A DNA stretch of 64,000 nt from Clostridia bacterium (GTDB lineage Bacteria > Bacillota > Clostridia > Christensenellales > Aristaeellaceae), in the NCBI GenBank assembly GCA_017549335.1, contig JAFYVB010000017.1, forward strand, positions 22,162 through 86,161. The letters are read 5' to 3'. Position 1 is the stretch's first letter; every line of letters begins with the position of its first letter. This document shows positions 50,125 to 57,985 of the stretch, piece by piece. Under the pieces are notes generated by a model. The model saw only the letters and a list, made by a program, of their open reading frames with translations, did not search any database and had not been told where the DNA came from. The position numbers were made by a program, and so were the translations under genes.

Positions 50125-50997
50125 TTAAACCCTGCGTTTTTCGGGCAGCTGCGAAATGATCACCGCAGCAAGCACCAGCGCGCAGCCGATCCATTCCGTT
50201 CCATGAAGGCTTTCTCCCAGCACGATCATGCCTGCCAGCAAGGAAAATACAGATTCAAGGCTGAGCACCAGCGACGCCAACGTAGACGGCACCCGCGACT
50301 GGGCGATGATCTGCAGCGTATACCCTACGCCGCTGGAAAGAATGCCGGTATAGAGAATGCCCCACCGGGCGTCAACGATATCTGCCCACGCAGGCTCTTC
50401 AAACAGCAGCACCAGCGGAATGGTGCACAGCCCTGCCACAAGGAACTGTGCAGCGCTGAGTGCAACGCCGTTCACATGGGGAGCAAAACGCGCAACCACC
50501 AGAATGTGTACGCCATAGAAAAACGCGCTGGCAAGCACCCAAAGATCGCCCGTCTGCACGCCGCCCGTGCCGCCCAACAGGCCGGAGATCAAAAACAGTC
50601 CCGCCACCGACAGCGCAACGCTCACCCATACCTTGCGGGGCGTGCGCTGCTTCAGGAAAAAGCAGATCACGGGAACCACCACAATATAAAGCGAGCCGAT
50701 AAATCCTGCTTTGCTGGCCGAGGTGGATACAAGGCCGATCTGCTGCGTGCTGCAGGCAATCAAAAGAACCAGACCACACAGCAAGCTGGCCTTTAAAGAA
50801 GGTACGACAAACCGGGCCCCCTGCCGTTTTTTCTGCCAAAAAAGGATCGGCAGCAGCGAGAGCGCACCCAGGAAGCAGCGTGCAACCTGAAAAGTAAAGG
50901 GGCCTACATGTTCCATCCCCGTGCGCTGTGCGACAAACGCCGAGCCCCATATCATCGACGTCAAAAGCAACAGCAGGGTGTTCTTAGCTTTTTCCAT
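50125..50997 (-). CDS. EamA/DMT-family transporter, apparently on a leaderless mRNA
   Basis: A 290-residue ten-helix drug/metabolite transporter with two EamA repeats (LLLLLTSMIWGSAFVAQRTG near the start; ASAFFYGVHILVVARFAP and LVLSLESVFSLLAGMIVLGE in the second half). The substrate is unknown. The ATG at 50997 begins eight bases after the end of a perfect TATAAT and has no ribosome site. Upstream in-frame codons lie within or above the -10, so transcription probably starts at or one base before the ATG. Confidence 0.88.
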   Translation of the reverse strand: MEKAKNTLLLLLTSMIWGSAFVAQRTGMEHVGPFTFQVARCFLGALSLLPILFWQKKRQGARFVVPSLKASLLCGLVLLIACSTQQIGLVSTSASKAGFIGSLYIVVVPVICFFLKQRTPRKVWVSVALSVAGLFLISGLLGGTGGVQTGDLWVLASAFFYGVHILVVARFAPHVNGVALSAAQFLVAGLCTIPLVLLFEEPAWADIVDARWGILYTGILSSGVGYTLQIIAQSRVPSTLASLVLSLESVFSLLAGMIVLGESLHGTEWIGCALVLAAVIISQLPEKRRV

Positions 50998-51004
50998 ATT
51001 ATGC

Positions 51005-51033
51005 ATTATACCATGTATTTTGCATAAAATCAA
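51005..51033 (-). promoter_or_regulatory. Promoter of the EamA gene, abutting the start codon
   Basis: On the minus strand TTGATT and TATAAT are 17 bases apart. The -10 ends seven bases before the A of the start codon, predicting a leaderless transcript. Confidence 0.75.
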
Positions 51034-51080
51034 TCATTCATACACGCCTTTTAGAAATAATCATTTCCATATTTCTTTCC

Positions 51081-51109
51081 TTGCGTTTCGGTGCACAATT
51101 CTGTATAAT
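51081..51109 (+). promoter_or_regulatory. glgB promoter
   Basis: TTGCGT and TATAAT are separated by 17 bases, 45 bases upstream of the glgB ATG. Confidence 0.8.
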
Positions 51110-51154
51110 GATATCAGCAACGATTTATATATCTTCCTATAAGGAGGGTTCTGC

Positions 51155-53098
51155 ATGCTGTATTCACCGCCCGATGCCGCATCCCGCGAACAATTCCACA
51201 TGGGCCAAAGCTGCGACGCCTATAAATGGCTGGGTGCACATAAAACAACCCTCGACGGAACCGAATGGCAGTTTACCGTCTGGGCGCCCAATGCGCTGAA
51301 GGTCTGTGTAACGGGCGAATTTTGCAACTGGCGCTATGAAGATTATCCCATGGAAAAGCAGTTTGACGGCACATGGGAGATCCGTCTGCCCGCCTCCCTT
51401 TTTGCCCCCGAATCCCATGACAGGCACGATCCTCATGCCGCCGAGCGCCTGACGGCCTATAAATACGCCGTCCTGTGTGCGGACGGGCAGTGGCATCTGC
51501 GGGCCGATCCCTATGCTTTCGGCACTGAGATGCGCCCCGGCAACGCCAGCCGCCTGACGGATATCGGCGGCTATCCATGGGGCGACGGTGACTGGATGAA
51601 AAAGCGGGAAACGCTGGATACCCTGCACTCTCCCGTCAACATTTACGAAATGCATCTGGGCTCCTGGCGCCGTCATGAAGACGGCAGCTTCATGACCTAT
51701 GAAGAGATCGCCAAAGAGCTCATCCCCTACCTCAAAGAGATGCATTACACCCATGTGGAGTTTCTTCCCGTGATGGAGCATCCTTTGGATATGAGCTGGG
51801 GGTATCAGGTAACGGGCTTTTTCGCCGCCACCTCCCGCTACGGCACGCCCAAGGGGCTCATGCATCTGATTGATGAGCTGCACAAGGCGGATATCGCCGT
51901 CATCCTTGACTGGGTACCGGCACATTTTCCCCGGGACGAAGTAGGTCTTTACCGTTTTGACGGCACGCCCTGCTATGAAAGCGCCGACCCCCGCCGCAGC
52001 GACATGGCGCAGTGGGGCACCATTCTCTTTGATTATGCCCGCGGCGAGGCCAAATCTTTCCTGCTTTCCAGCGCCTGCTTCTGGCTGGAATGGTTCCATG
52101 CCGACGGCATCCGCTGTGATGCGGTAAGCGCCATCCTCTATCACGATTTCTGCCGCGAGCCCGGCCAATGGGTACCCAACATCTACGGCGGAAACGAAAA
52201 TCTGGAGGGCGCCCAGTTCCTGCGCGAGCTCAACACCGAAGTGTACGCCCGTTTCCCCGGCGTGATGATGATCGCCGAGGAATCCACCGCCTACAAGGGC
52301 GTTACCCATCCTGTATACAACGGCGGTCTGGGCTTTGGCTTCAAGTGGAACATGGGCTGGATGAACGACACCCTCTTCTACATTGATTATGAGCCGCTGT
52401 ACCGCAAGCACATCCACAACAAGCTGACTTTCTCGCTGATGTACGCCTTCAATGAGAATTTCATCCTGCCCTTCTCCCACGACGAGGTCGTCCACGGCAA
52501 GCACTCCATGCTGGATAAAAACCCCGGCGATCTGTGGCAGAAGTTTGCCGGTCACCGCACGCTCATGGCTTATCAAATGGCGCATCCCGGGAAGATGCTC
52601 AACTTCATGGGCAATGAAATGGCGCATTTCATCGAGTGGAAGTTTGACGATCAGCTGGACTGGTTCCTGCTGGCTTACGAACGTCATCCCGAAAACAAAA
52701 AATGCATTGCCGATCTGAACAGGCTGTATAAGGAAACGCCTGCTTTCTGGCAGCAGGATGACAGCTGGGAGGGCTTTTACTGGCTCAACGCCGATGACAG
52801 CGAGCGCAGCATCCTGTCTTTTGTCCGCCGTGACAAAGAAGGCAACGAGATGGTGTGTGTGACCAACTTCACCCCCGCTTACTACGAAAAATACACCCTG
52901 CCCCTGCCTGCATACGGATATCTGTACGAAGAATTGAATACCGACAGTGAAAAATACGGCGGCAGCGGCAAGAAAAATCCCCGCGCCATCCGCATCAGAA
53001 AGCAGCCCTGCGGCAAAATGGCCTATTCTGCCGATATCGTCATGCCGCCGCTTTCCACTGTGATTTTCCGTTATAAACGCCCGAATCGCAAAAAATAA
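51155..53098 (+). CDS. glgB: 1,4-alpha-glucan (glycogen) branching enzyme
   Basis: A 647-residue GH13 enzyme that creates alpha-1,6 branches in glycogen. A CBM48 domain lies at about residues 25-130 (FTVWAPNALKVCVTGEFCNW). The catalytic domain shows NIYEMHLGSWRRHEDG, VEFLPVMEHPLDMSWGYQ, the nucleophile Asp in DGIRCDAVSAILYHD near 313, the acid Glu in MMIAEESTAYKGV near 372, and FSHDEVVHGKHSM. It starts with AAGGAGG seven bases upstream. No other glycogen gene is adjacent, and no terminator was seen downstream. Confidence 0.95.
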   Translation: MLYSPPDAASREQFHMGQSCDAYKWLGAHKTTLDGTEWQFTVWAPNALKVCVTGEFCNWRYEDYPMEKQFDGTWEIRLPASLFAPESHDRHDPHAAERLTAYKYAVLCADGQWHLRADPYAFGTEMRPGNASRLTDIGGYPWGDGDWMKKRETLDTLHSPVNIYEMHLGSWRRHEDGSFMTYEEIAKELIPYLKEMHYTHVEFLPVMEHPLDMSWGYQVTGFFAATSRYGTPKGLMHLIDELHKADIAVILDWVPAHFPRDEVGLYRFDGTPCYESADPRRSDMAQWGTILFDYARGEAKSFLLSSACFWLEWFHADGIRCDAVSAILYHDFCREPGQWVPNIYGGNENLEGAQFLRELNTEVYARFPGVMMIAEESTAYKGVTHPVYNGGLGFGFKWNMGWMNDTLFYIDYEPLYRKHIHNKLTFSLMYAFNENFILPFSHDEVVHGKHSMLDKNPGDLWQKFAGHRTLMAYQMAHPGKMLNFMGNEMAHFIEWKFDDQLDWFLLAYERHPENKKCIADLNRLYKETPAFWQQDDSWEGFYWLNADDSERSILSFVRRDKEGNEMVCVTNFTPAYYEKYTLPLPAYGYLYEELNTDSEKYGGSGKKNPRAIRIRKQPCGKMAYSADIVMPPLSTVIFRYKRPNRKK

Positions 53099-53129
53099 TA
53101 TGAACAAAAATTGATAATTCGGGAATTAC

Positions 53130-53159
53130 TTGTCAGAAGCAGCACTTATGTGCTATAAT
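53130..53159 (+). promoter_or_regulatory. yajC promoter
   Basis: TTGTCA and TATAAT are separated by 18 bases. The short palindrome AGCACttatGTGCT (53141-53154) fills the downstream half of the spacer. Confidence 0.7.
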
Positions 53160-53202
53160 ACCGAATTGTTGAGTATCCCCTATTATGAAAGGAGCTTTTC
53201 CT

Positions 53203-53610
53203 ATGAAGTCCAAGATCTTTGTGGCCGTTCTGTGCCTGATGCTGGCCATGACCACCTTCGCTGTTGCCGAAGCCCCCGCCGCTGACGCCGCTATGGAAGA
53301 AGTAAACCCCATCGCCGCGCTGATCGGTTCCCTCGCTCCCATGGTTATCATCTTCGTTGTTTTCTGGCTGTTCCTCATCCGTCCCCAGCGCAAGAAGGAT
53401 AAGAAAGTCAAGGAAATGCTGGCCAACCTGAAGGTGGGCGACCGCGTATGCACCATCGGCGGCATCTACGGCACCATCACCAACATCCGCGACGAGCAGA
53501 CCGTTACCCTGGCTCTGGGCCCGCAGGATGTTCCCGTTGTCTTCGCCCGCTGGGCCATCCGCAACGTGGAAGAGATCACCGTGGAAAACGACGCCGAAGT
53601 TCTGGCGTAA
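53203..53610 (+). CDS. yajC: YajC-family preprotein translocase subunit with added signal peptide
   Basis: A 135-residue protein. The core is typical YajC: one helix (LAPMVIIFVVFWLFLIRPQR), then the basic KKDKKVKEMLANLKVGDRVC and a beta-barrel segment GGIYGTITNIRDEQTVTLAL. YajC associates with SecDF-SecYEG. Unlike standard YajC, it begins with a cleavable-looking signal sequence (MKSKIFVAVLCLMLAMTTFA, VAEAP). Start: ATG 53203 with AAAGGAG; an ATG six codons upstream overlaps the ribosome site. It stands alone between its own promoter and terminator. Confidence 0.88.
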   Translation: MKSKIFVAVLCLMLAMTTFAVAEAPAADAAMEEVNPIAALIGSLAPMVIIFVVFWLFLIRPQRKKDKKVKEMLANLKVGDRVCTIGGIYGTITNIRDEQTVTLALGPQDVPVVFARWAIRNVEEITVENDAEVLA

Positions 53611-53626
53611 TCCAAATGCAAAATCA

Positions 53627-53660
53627 CCCTGCCGTATGCGAATGCGGCAGGGGTTTTGTT
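53627..53660 (+). terminator. yajC terminator
   Basis: CCCTGCCG pairs with CGGCAGGG across a ten-base loop, followed by GTTTTG. Confidence 0.8.
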
Positions 53661-53666
53661 TGCAGC

Positions 53667-53705
53667 AAAAAGCGCCAAGGCTCCTTGCCTTGGCGCTTGT
53701 TTTTA
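53667..53705 (-). terminator. Terminator of the nucleoside-kinase fusion gene
   Basis: AGCGCCAAGGC pairs perfectly with GCCTTGGCGCT, with A/T runs on both sides, so it may work in both directions. It overlaps the stop codon at 53703 on the minus strand. Confidence 0.8.
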
Positions 53706-54755
53706 TAAAGTCAGATCGGCGCGATCACGGATCGCATAGGCCTTAAAGTACTTTTCCTCCATCGGGATCCATTTTTCCACGTACATCTTTGCCATTTCTT
53801 CGTCGCTGCGGTTATGGATCCTGCGCAGCTGCTCCCGGGGCGTTACGTCGCTGAACACCCTAAGATCCATGTATTCGCCCAGCGCCGGATGGCAGGAATA
53901 CGAGCCTTCGATCAGCCGGATATTCCCCGCAGGAATGCTTCTTTCGCCACCGAAAGCCATTTGCGAACAGTCAAAGCGGGTATAGGCAAAGGCTTCACCC
54001 GAAGCCAGGAAGGGAATCACCTCTTTGGCAAAGCGCTCATAATGCACGTTGCCGCCGGGCGTGGACAGGCGCTCGGCCGTGCGCATCTCCACAGGCAGGA
54101 AGAAATCATCCATGTGGATGACGCCGGCGCCCGTGATCCGCCTGAACTGCTCCGCCAGCGTGCTTTTCCCGCCGGCTGCACGGCCATCCACGGCGATCAC
54201 TTTGGCTTTTCCCTTCTGCGCAGCAGCGTGGGCTGAGAGCAAAAGGGGCAAAAGGCGCAGGAAGGACGTATCCATCACGCGGTAGGCAGGTTTTTCGGCA
54301 ACACGGTAGTTTTCGGAATGATGCAGCGGCCTTACGCCCTCATGAAGATAGCTTTCCTTGGCGCTTTTCCATTCCTCCGTACCGAAGGGCAGTCCGTCCG
54401 CCGCGCACAGCGCATCCACCGAACCCAGAAATGCAAAGAAACGGTTCTGCGCATTGGGCAGCGGCTTGCAGGAATGCACAAACAGATGCAGCATCCACTC
54501 CATGGGCAGCCCCTGTCCCTTCCATGCGCGGATATTCAGGCGGCACACCTCGTTGCTGATACGCTCATAAAGCGCCTCGTCGCTGTCGCCGGGCACTTCA
54601 TTCCATTCGCGCTCAAGGTAATTTCGGGCGCTGTCTTCATCCTTCAAAAGATGCTCTGCGCCAAACGCTGCCTGATAGCACATTTTCAGCACGTCCTGGG
54701 GCTGCATGGAAGGATGCAGCGCTGCCTGCGTGCGCAGCTGGTTCTTAAAAGTCAT
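53703..54755 (-). CDS. Uridine-kinase-like P-loop kinase with unknown N-terminal domain
   Basis: A 350-residue protein. The C-terminal 165 residues form a nucleoside-kinase-like domain: VIAVDGRAAGGKSTLAEQF (Walker A) near residue 190, GVIHMDDFFLPVEMRT (base/substrate Asp), VHYERFAKEVIPFL and IRLIEGSYSCHPAL. The N-terminal 175 residues (MQPQDVLKMCYQAAFGAEHL, WMLHLFVHSCKPLP) are a helical domain I do not recognise. The order suggests a second, fused function on the same small molecule. The ATG at 54755 follows GAAAGAAGG. Confidence 0.8.
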   Translation of the reverse strand: MTFKNQLRTQAALHPSMQPQDVLKMCYQAAFGAEHLLKDEDSARNYLEREWNEVPGDSDEALYERISNEVCRLNIRAWKGQGLPMEWMLHLFVHSCKPLPNAQNRFFAFLGSVDALCAADGLPFGTEEWKSAKESYLHEGVRPLHHSENYRVAEKPAYRVMDTSFLRLLPLLLSAHAAAQKGKAKVIAVDGRAAGGKSTLAEQFRRITGAGVIHMDDFFLPVEMRTAERLSTPGGNVHYERFAKEVIPFLASGEAFAYTRFDCSQMAFGGERSIPAGNIRLIEGSYSCHPALGEYMDLRVFSDVTPREQLRRIHNRSDEEMAKMYVEKWIPMEEKYFKAYAIRDRADLTL

Positions 54756-54791
54756 AAAGCGGCCTTCTTTCGTATGAGAAACGGGGGAGCG

Positions 54792-54819
54792 AAAAAATCG
54801 TCCGCACAAAGCGGACGAT
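54792..54819 (-). terminator. Terminator of the first GlsB/YeaQ-type gene
   Basis: On the minus strand ATCGTCCGC pairs with GCGGACGAT, followed by TTTTTC, 19 bases past the stop at 54838. Confidence 0.88.
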
Positions 54820-54837
54820 CATGCGCCGAAACGTTTA

Positions 54838-55092
54838 TCAGTGCTTGATCTTGGGCAGAATGATGCGGGCCAGATAAATGACCAGGCAAGCGCCCAGTAC
54901 GGAAATGACGATGGAACCCAGCGTATTATCCGCGCTGATGCCCACCAGACCGGCAATGAAGGAACCGATCGCACCGCCGACAAGACCCAGAACGATGTTC
55001 CACACAACGCTCATGCTGCTGCGCATGATATTGGAAGCAACAAAACCGGTCAGCGCCCACAGCGCAACCTTAACGATCCACCAGAACAGCAT
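54838..55092 (-). CDS. GlsB/YeaQ/YmgE-family small membrane protein (first copy)
   Basis: An 84-residue protein with three hydrophobic helices and glycine-rich motifs (ALTGFVASNIMRSS, NIVLGLVGGAIGSFIAGLVG, TLGSIVISVLGACLVIYLAR) typical of the transglycosylase-associated/GlsB stress family. Its role is unclear; members are often induced by stress. AGGAGAGG precedes the ATG. A second family member lies at 58810. Confidence 0.85.
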   Translation of the reverse strand: MLFWWIVKVALWALTGFVASNIMRSSMSVVWNIVLGLVGGAIGSFIAGLVGISADNTLGSIVISVLGACLVIYLARIILPKIKH

Positions 55093-55166
55093 AATTACCT
55101 CTCCTTAACAGGCAGTTTTTTTCATTATAACAGGCATACGCCCAAAATGCAATCGGTATCAAAATT

Positions 55167-55751
55167 TCAGGTGCGGGAAATCTCGTCCAGCGACAGCGCA
55201 AAGCCGGGAGAAAATTCTTCCATAAACGCCTGCACCTCAGGCAGCATATCGCCGCGAATGGCCGCCAGCGTGCTCATCTCGGCTTCGATGAACTCGCGGT
55301 TGCCCGCCTTGCGTTCCTCCACGCACTTGATATAGGCGCTGATGCGATCGGCGGCCTTGACCACCTTCCACTCCGCCGTGGTTTCGTCCGCATCGATCAG
55401 ATCGGTATACTCTTTTCGCAAATCTTCGGGCAAAGTAGAAAGCAGCCGCTGATTTGCAATGCTCTCCAGTCGGTGATATTCATCCTTGATGACAGGATTA
55501 TTGTGCTTGATGGGCGTGGGCAGATCGCCTGTGATCACCTCGCTGGCATCGTGATATACCGCCAGCGCCATGATATGCTCGGCGTCGTAATCGCGGCCGA
55601 AGCGCTTGTTGCCCAGCAGCGCAATGGCATGGGCGATCATGGCCGTCTGCAGGGAATGCTCCATATCGTTTTCCACCTGCGTGTTGCGCATCAGGCCCCA
55701 GCGGCGGATATACTTCATGCGGTTCATGTAAGCAAAAAAATGATGAGCCAT
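55167..55751 (-). CDS. HD-domain phosphohydrolase, YfbR-like 5'-nucleotidase
   Basis: A 194-residue HD-superfamily enzyme. Metal ligands are visible as RNTQVENDMEHSLQTA (His), ALAVYHDASEVITGDLPTPIK (HD) near 65, and a later KAADRISAYIKCVEERKAGN (Asp). The pattern matches YfbR, which dephosphorylates deoxynucleoside 5'-monophosphates. The ATG at 55751 has AAGGAG seven bases upstream. The divergent thiT promoter lies in this same upstream stretch; no separate minus-strand promoter was found. Confidence 0.88.
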   Translation of the reverse strand: MAHHFFAYMNRMKYIRRWGLMRNTQVENDMEHSLQTAMIAHAIALLGNKRFGRDYDAEHIMALAVYHDASEVITGDLPTPIKHNNPVIKDEYHRLESIANQRLLSTLPEDLRKEYTDLIDADETTAEWKVVKAADRISAYIKCVEERKAGNREFIEAEMSTLAAIRGDMLPEVQAFMEEFSPGFALSLDEISRT

Positions 55752-55762
55752 AAATCTTCTCC

Positions 55763-55791
55763 TTGACAATGTGTGTCTTCGTTATTATAAT
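55763..55791 (+). promoter_or_regulatory. Consensus promoter of the TPP riboswitch-thiT unit
   Basis: TTGACA and TATAAT are separated by 17 bases, both perfect hexamers. The -35 overlaps the ribosome-site region of the divergent HD gene. Confidence 0.9.
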
Positions 55792-55804
55792 CAAACCGTA
55801 CATA

Positions 55805-55893
55805 CCCGCTGGGGGCGTCGCAAAAGCGGCTGAGATGGCGTGACCGCCGGTCCCCTTGAACCTGTGTAGATCATCCTACCGTAGGGAAGCGGC
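55805..55893 (+). promoter_or_regulatory. TPP (thiamine pyrophosphate) riboswitch aptamer
   Basis: The conserved THI-element cores are present: GGCTGAGATGG (CUGAGA), GTCCCCTTGAACCTG and the 3' block ACCGTAGGGAAGCGG. Helix P1 is CCGCT (55806-55810) with AGCGG (55888-55892). It sits between a perfect promoter and an intrinsic terminator, in front of a thiamine transporter gene, so thiamine pyrophosphate should shut transcription off. Confidence 0.95.
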
Positions 55894-55928
55894 GCGTTGC
55901 AGGCAATTTCTCCTGTGCGCTATGGCTT

Positions 55929-55957
55929 CCCGTGTGCCGTTTGGCTCACGGGTTTTA
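55929..55957 (+). terminator. Riboswitch-controlled terminator
   Basis: CCCGTGTGCC pairs with GGCTCACGGG, followed by TTTTAT. Its 5' flank GCTTCCC (55925-55931) is exactly complementary to GGGAAGC (55884-55890) in the aptamer 3' strand, giving a mutually exclusive antiterminator. Confidence 0.88.
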
Positions 55958-55984
55958 TAATGCGGAAAAGGAGGAATTGTACGT

Positions 55985-56665
55985 ATGCTTTGGAATTACC
56001 TGTTCCCCGTCGCACGGGCCGATGAGGCCGATCCCGCTTTTGAATTCATTCAGAAGCCCTTCGAAAAGCTGATGGCAGCTTCCGTGTGGGAGTGGCTGGC
56101 CGTACTGGCGCTCGTCGCCTTCGGCGTGCTGATGCTCACCCTCTCCCGCAAGCAAGTGAAGTGGACCACCCAAATGATGGCGCACGCCGCCATGTGTCTG
56201 GCGCTGAGCTTCGTGCTCAGCTACATCCGTCTTTTCCGCATGAACGGCGGCGGCAGCGTAACGCCGGGCTCCATGCTGCCCGTGATGCTCTTTGGCGCAA
56301 GCTACGGACTTGTCCCCGGTCTTTTGGTGGGCTTTGCTTACAGCCTGCTGCAGATCCTGCAGGGCGCGGAGGCCGCCGGTATCATGGGACTTTTGCTTGA
56401 CTACATTCTGGCCTTCTCGGCGCTGGGTCTGTGCGGCCTTTCCCGTCATCTGCCGAAAAAGTGGGGCCTGTACGCCGCCATGGTCGTTGCCCTGCTGGGC
56501 CGCCTTGTATGCAGCGTTCTCAGCGGCGTCATCGTATGGGGAACGCCGCTGTGGGGCAGCATCACCTATAACCTGGGCTATATGCTGCCCGAGATGGTAA
56601 TCTGTCTGATTCTGGGCGTGCTGCTGGGCAAAAGGCTTGTCAGCATGATGCAGAAAGGCCGGTAA
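55985..56665 (+). CDS. thiT: Energy-coupled thiamine transporter S component
   Basis: A 226-residue protein. After an N-terminal extension and extra helix (WLAVLALVAFGVLMLTL), the ThiT core of six helices begins at about residue 60. It includes the substrate loop YIRLFRMNGGGSVTPGSMLP and the family-typical GASYGLVPGLLVGFAYSLLQ. ThiT binds thiamine and works with the shared ECF module, which is not in this window. The upstream TPP riboswitch supports the assignment. AAGGAGG precedes the ATG. Confidence 0.93.
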   Translation: MLWNYLFPVARADEADPAFEFIQKPFEKLMAASVWEWLAVLALVAFGVLMLTLSRKQVKWTTQMMAHAAMCLALSFVLSYIRLFRMNGGGSVTPGSMLPVMLFGASYGLVPGLLVGFAYSLLQILQGAEAAGIMGLLLDYILAFSALGLCGLSRHLPKKWGLYAAMVVALLGRLVCSVLSGVIVWGTPLWGSITYNLGYMLPEMVICLILGVLLGKRLVSMMQKGR

Positions 56666-56678
56666 AACCAAATGACAC

Positions 56679-56710
56679 ACGCAGGGGACTTACAGTCCCT
56701 TGCGTTTTTT
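56679..56710. terminator. Bidirectional terminator between thiT and rarA
   Basis: ACGCAGGGGAC pairs with GTCCCTTGCGT around TTACA, followed by TTTTTT on the plus strand. It overlaps the 3' end of the converging rarA gene. Confidence 0.85.
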
Positions 56711-57985
56711 GATTTTTCCTTCGTGTCCCTGATCGGAGGGCGTATAGTACTCGGCATGCTTAAATTCATCGGGCAGGTACTGCTGCTCAACGTAATGCCC
56801 CGGGAAATCGTGGGGGTATTTATATCCCCCGCCCGCGCCCAGCCGTTCGTGACCGGCGTAATGGGTATCGCGCAGGTGGGCGGGCACGTCGCCGCGAGCC
56901 TTTTCGGCATCCTGCATAGCGGCGTCAATCGCCATCACCACGCTGTTGCTCTTGGGGCTTTCGCACACGGCGATGATCGCCTGCGCGATGGACAATCTCG
57001 CTTCAGGCAGACCGATCTGCTCCAGCGCCTGTCCCGCAGCCACCGCCTGCAGCATGGCAATGGGATTGGCAAGCCCCACGTCCTCGCTGGCATGAGCGAT
57101 CACGCGGCGCACCAGCAGGCGCGGGTCGGCGCCGGCATACAAAAGCCTTCCGAACCAGAACAGCGCAGCATCGCTGTCCGAACCGCGCATACTCTTACAG
57201 AAAGCGGAAAGCATATCGTAATACAGCGTATCGTCGCAGCGGATGACGGGCTTTTGAATGCTCTCCTCCGCCACCTCCAGCGTAATGCGGATGCCATCCT
57301 TGCCCACGGGCGTGGTCAGCGCAGCCAGCTCCAGTGCATTGAGCGCGCTGCGTACATCGCCGTTGGAAACGGTAACGATATGGTCCAGGGCGTCTTCCTC
57401 AATATGCACATTCATTTCGCCCAGACCGCGCTCTTTATCCTGCGCCGCACAGAGCAAAAGATTGCGCACGTTCTTTGCCGTCAGAGGCTTGAAGGCAAAC
57501 ACGCGGCAGCGGCTGACGATGGCGGGCGTCATGGAGATCATGGGATTCTCCGTGGTGGAGCCGATAAAGCGGATCAGCCCTTCCTCGATGGCCGGCAAAA
57601 TGGAATCGGATTGCGCCTTGTTCCAGCGATGGCACTCATCCAGCAAAAGATAGGTGCTTTGCCCGTACATCCTGCGGCGCTCTGCCGCCTTTTCCAGTAC
57701 CTGACGAACATCTGCAACGCCCGACGTGACGGCGTTCATCCGCTCAAAGGCGGATTTGGTCTGGGATGCGATGACGTGAGCCAGCGTGGTCTTTCCGCAG
57801 CCGGGCGGGCCCCAGAAGATGCAGCTGGTGAGACGGTCGGCCTCAATGGCGCGGCGAAGCAGCCGGCCCGGCCCCAGAATATGCTCCTGCCCGAAAAACT
57901 CATTCAGGTTGCGGGCGCGCATACGCTCGGCAAGCGGCGCGTTTTTCTTTGTATTCTGCTGTTCCAGTTGATCAAACAAAGTCAT
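56690..57985 (-). CDS. rarA: Replication-associated recombination protein A (MgsA/RarA AAA+ ATPase)
   Basis: A 431-residue AAA+ ATPase of the clamp-loader clade that acts at stalled forks. It opens PLAERMRARNLNEFFGQEHI, has Walker A FWGPPGCGKTTLAH near 55, Walker B YLLLDECHRWNKAQSD near 105, sensor 1 FIGSTTENP, and the C-terminal tetramerisation region KSMRGSDSDAALFWFGRLL, ending HYAGHERLGAGGGYKYPHDF. The ATG at 57985 overlaps the nitroreductase stop as ATGA. The very long open frame upstream is not used. Confidence 0.95.
   Translation of the reverse strand: MTLFDQLEQQNTKKNAPLAERMRARNLNEFFGQEHILGPGRLLRRAIEADRLTSCIFWGPPGCGKTTLAHVIASQTKSAFERMNAVTSGVADVRQVLEKAAERRRMYGQSTYLLLDECHRWNKAQSDSILPAIEEGLIRFIGSTTENPMISMTPAIVSRCRVFAFKPLTAKNVRNLLLCAAQDKERGLGEMNVHIEEDALDHIVTVSNGDVRSALNALELAALTTPVGKDGIRITLEVAEESIQKPVIRCDDTLYYDMLSAFCKSMRGSDSDAALFWFGRLLYAGADPRLLVRRVIAHASEDVGLANPIAMLQAVAAGQALEQIGLPEARLSIAQAIIAVCESPKSNSVVMAIDAAMQDAEKARGDVPAHLRDTHYAGHERLGAGGGYKYPHDFPGHYVEQQYLPDEFKHAEYYTPSDQGHEGKIKKRKGL

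Noticed and set aside
51164-53107. 647-codon minus-strand open frame opposite glgB
   Set aside because: It is an antisense shadow; glgB on the plus strand carries all the catalytic motifs and a good ribosome site.
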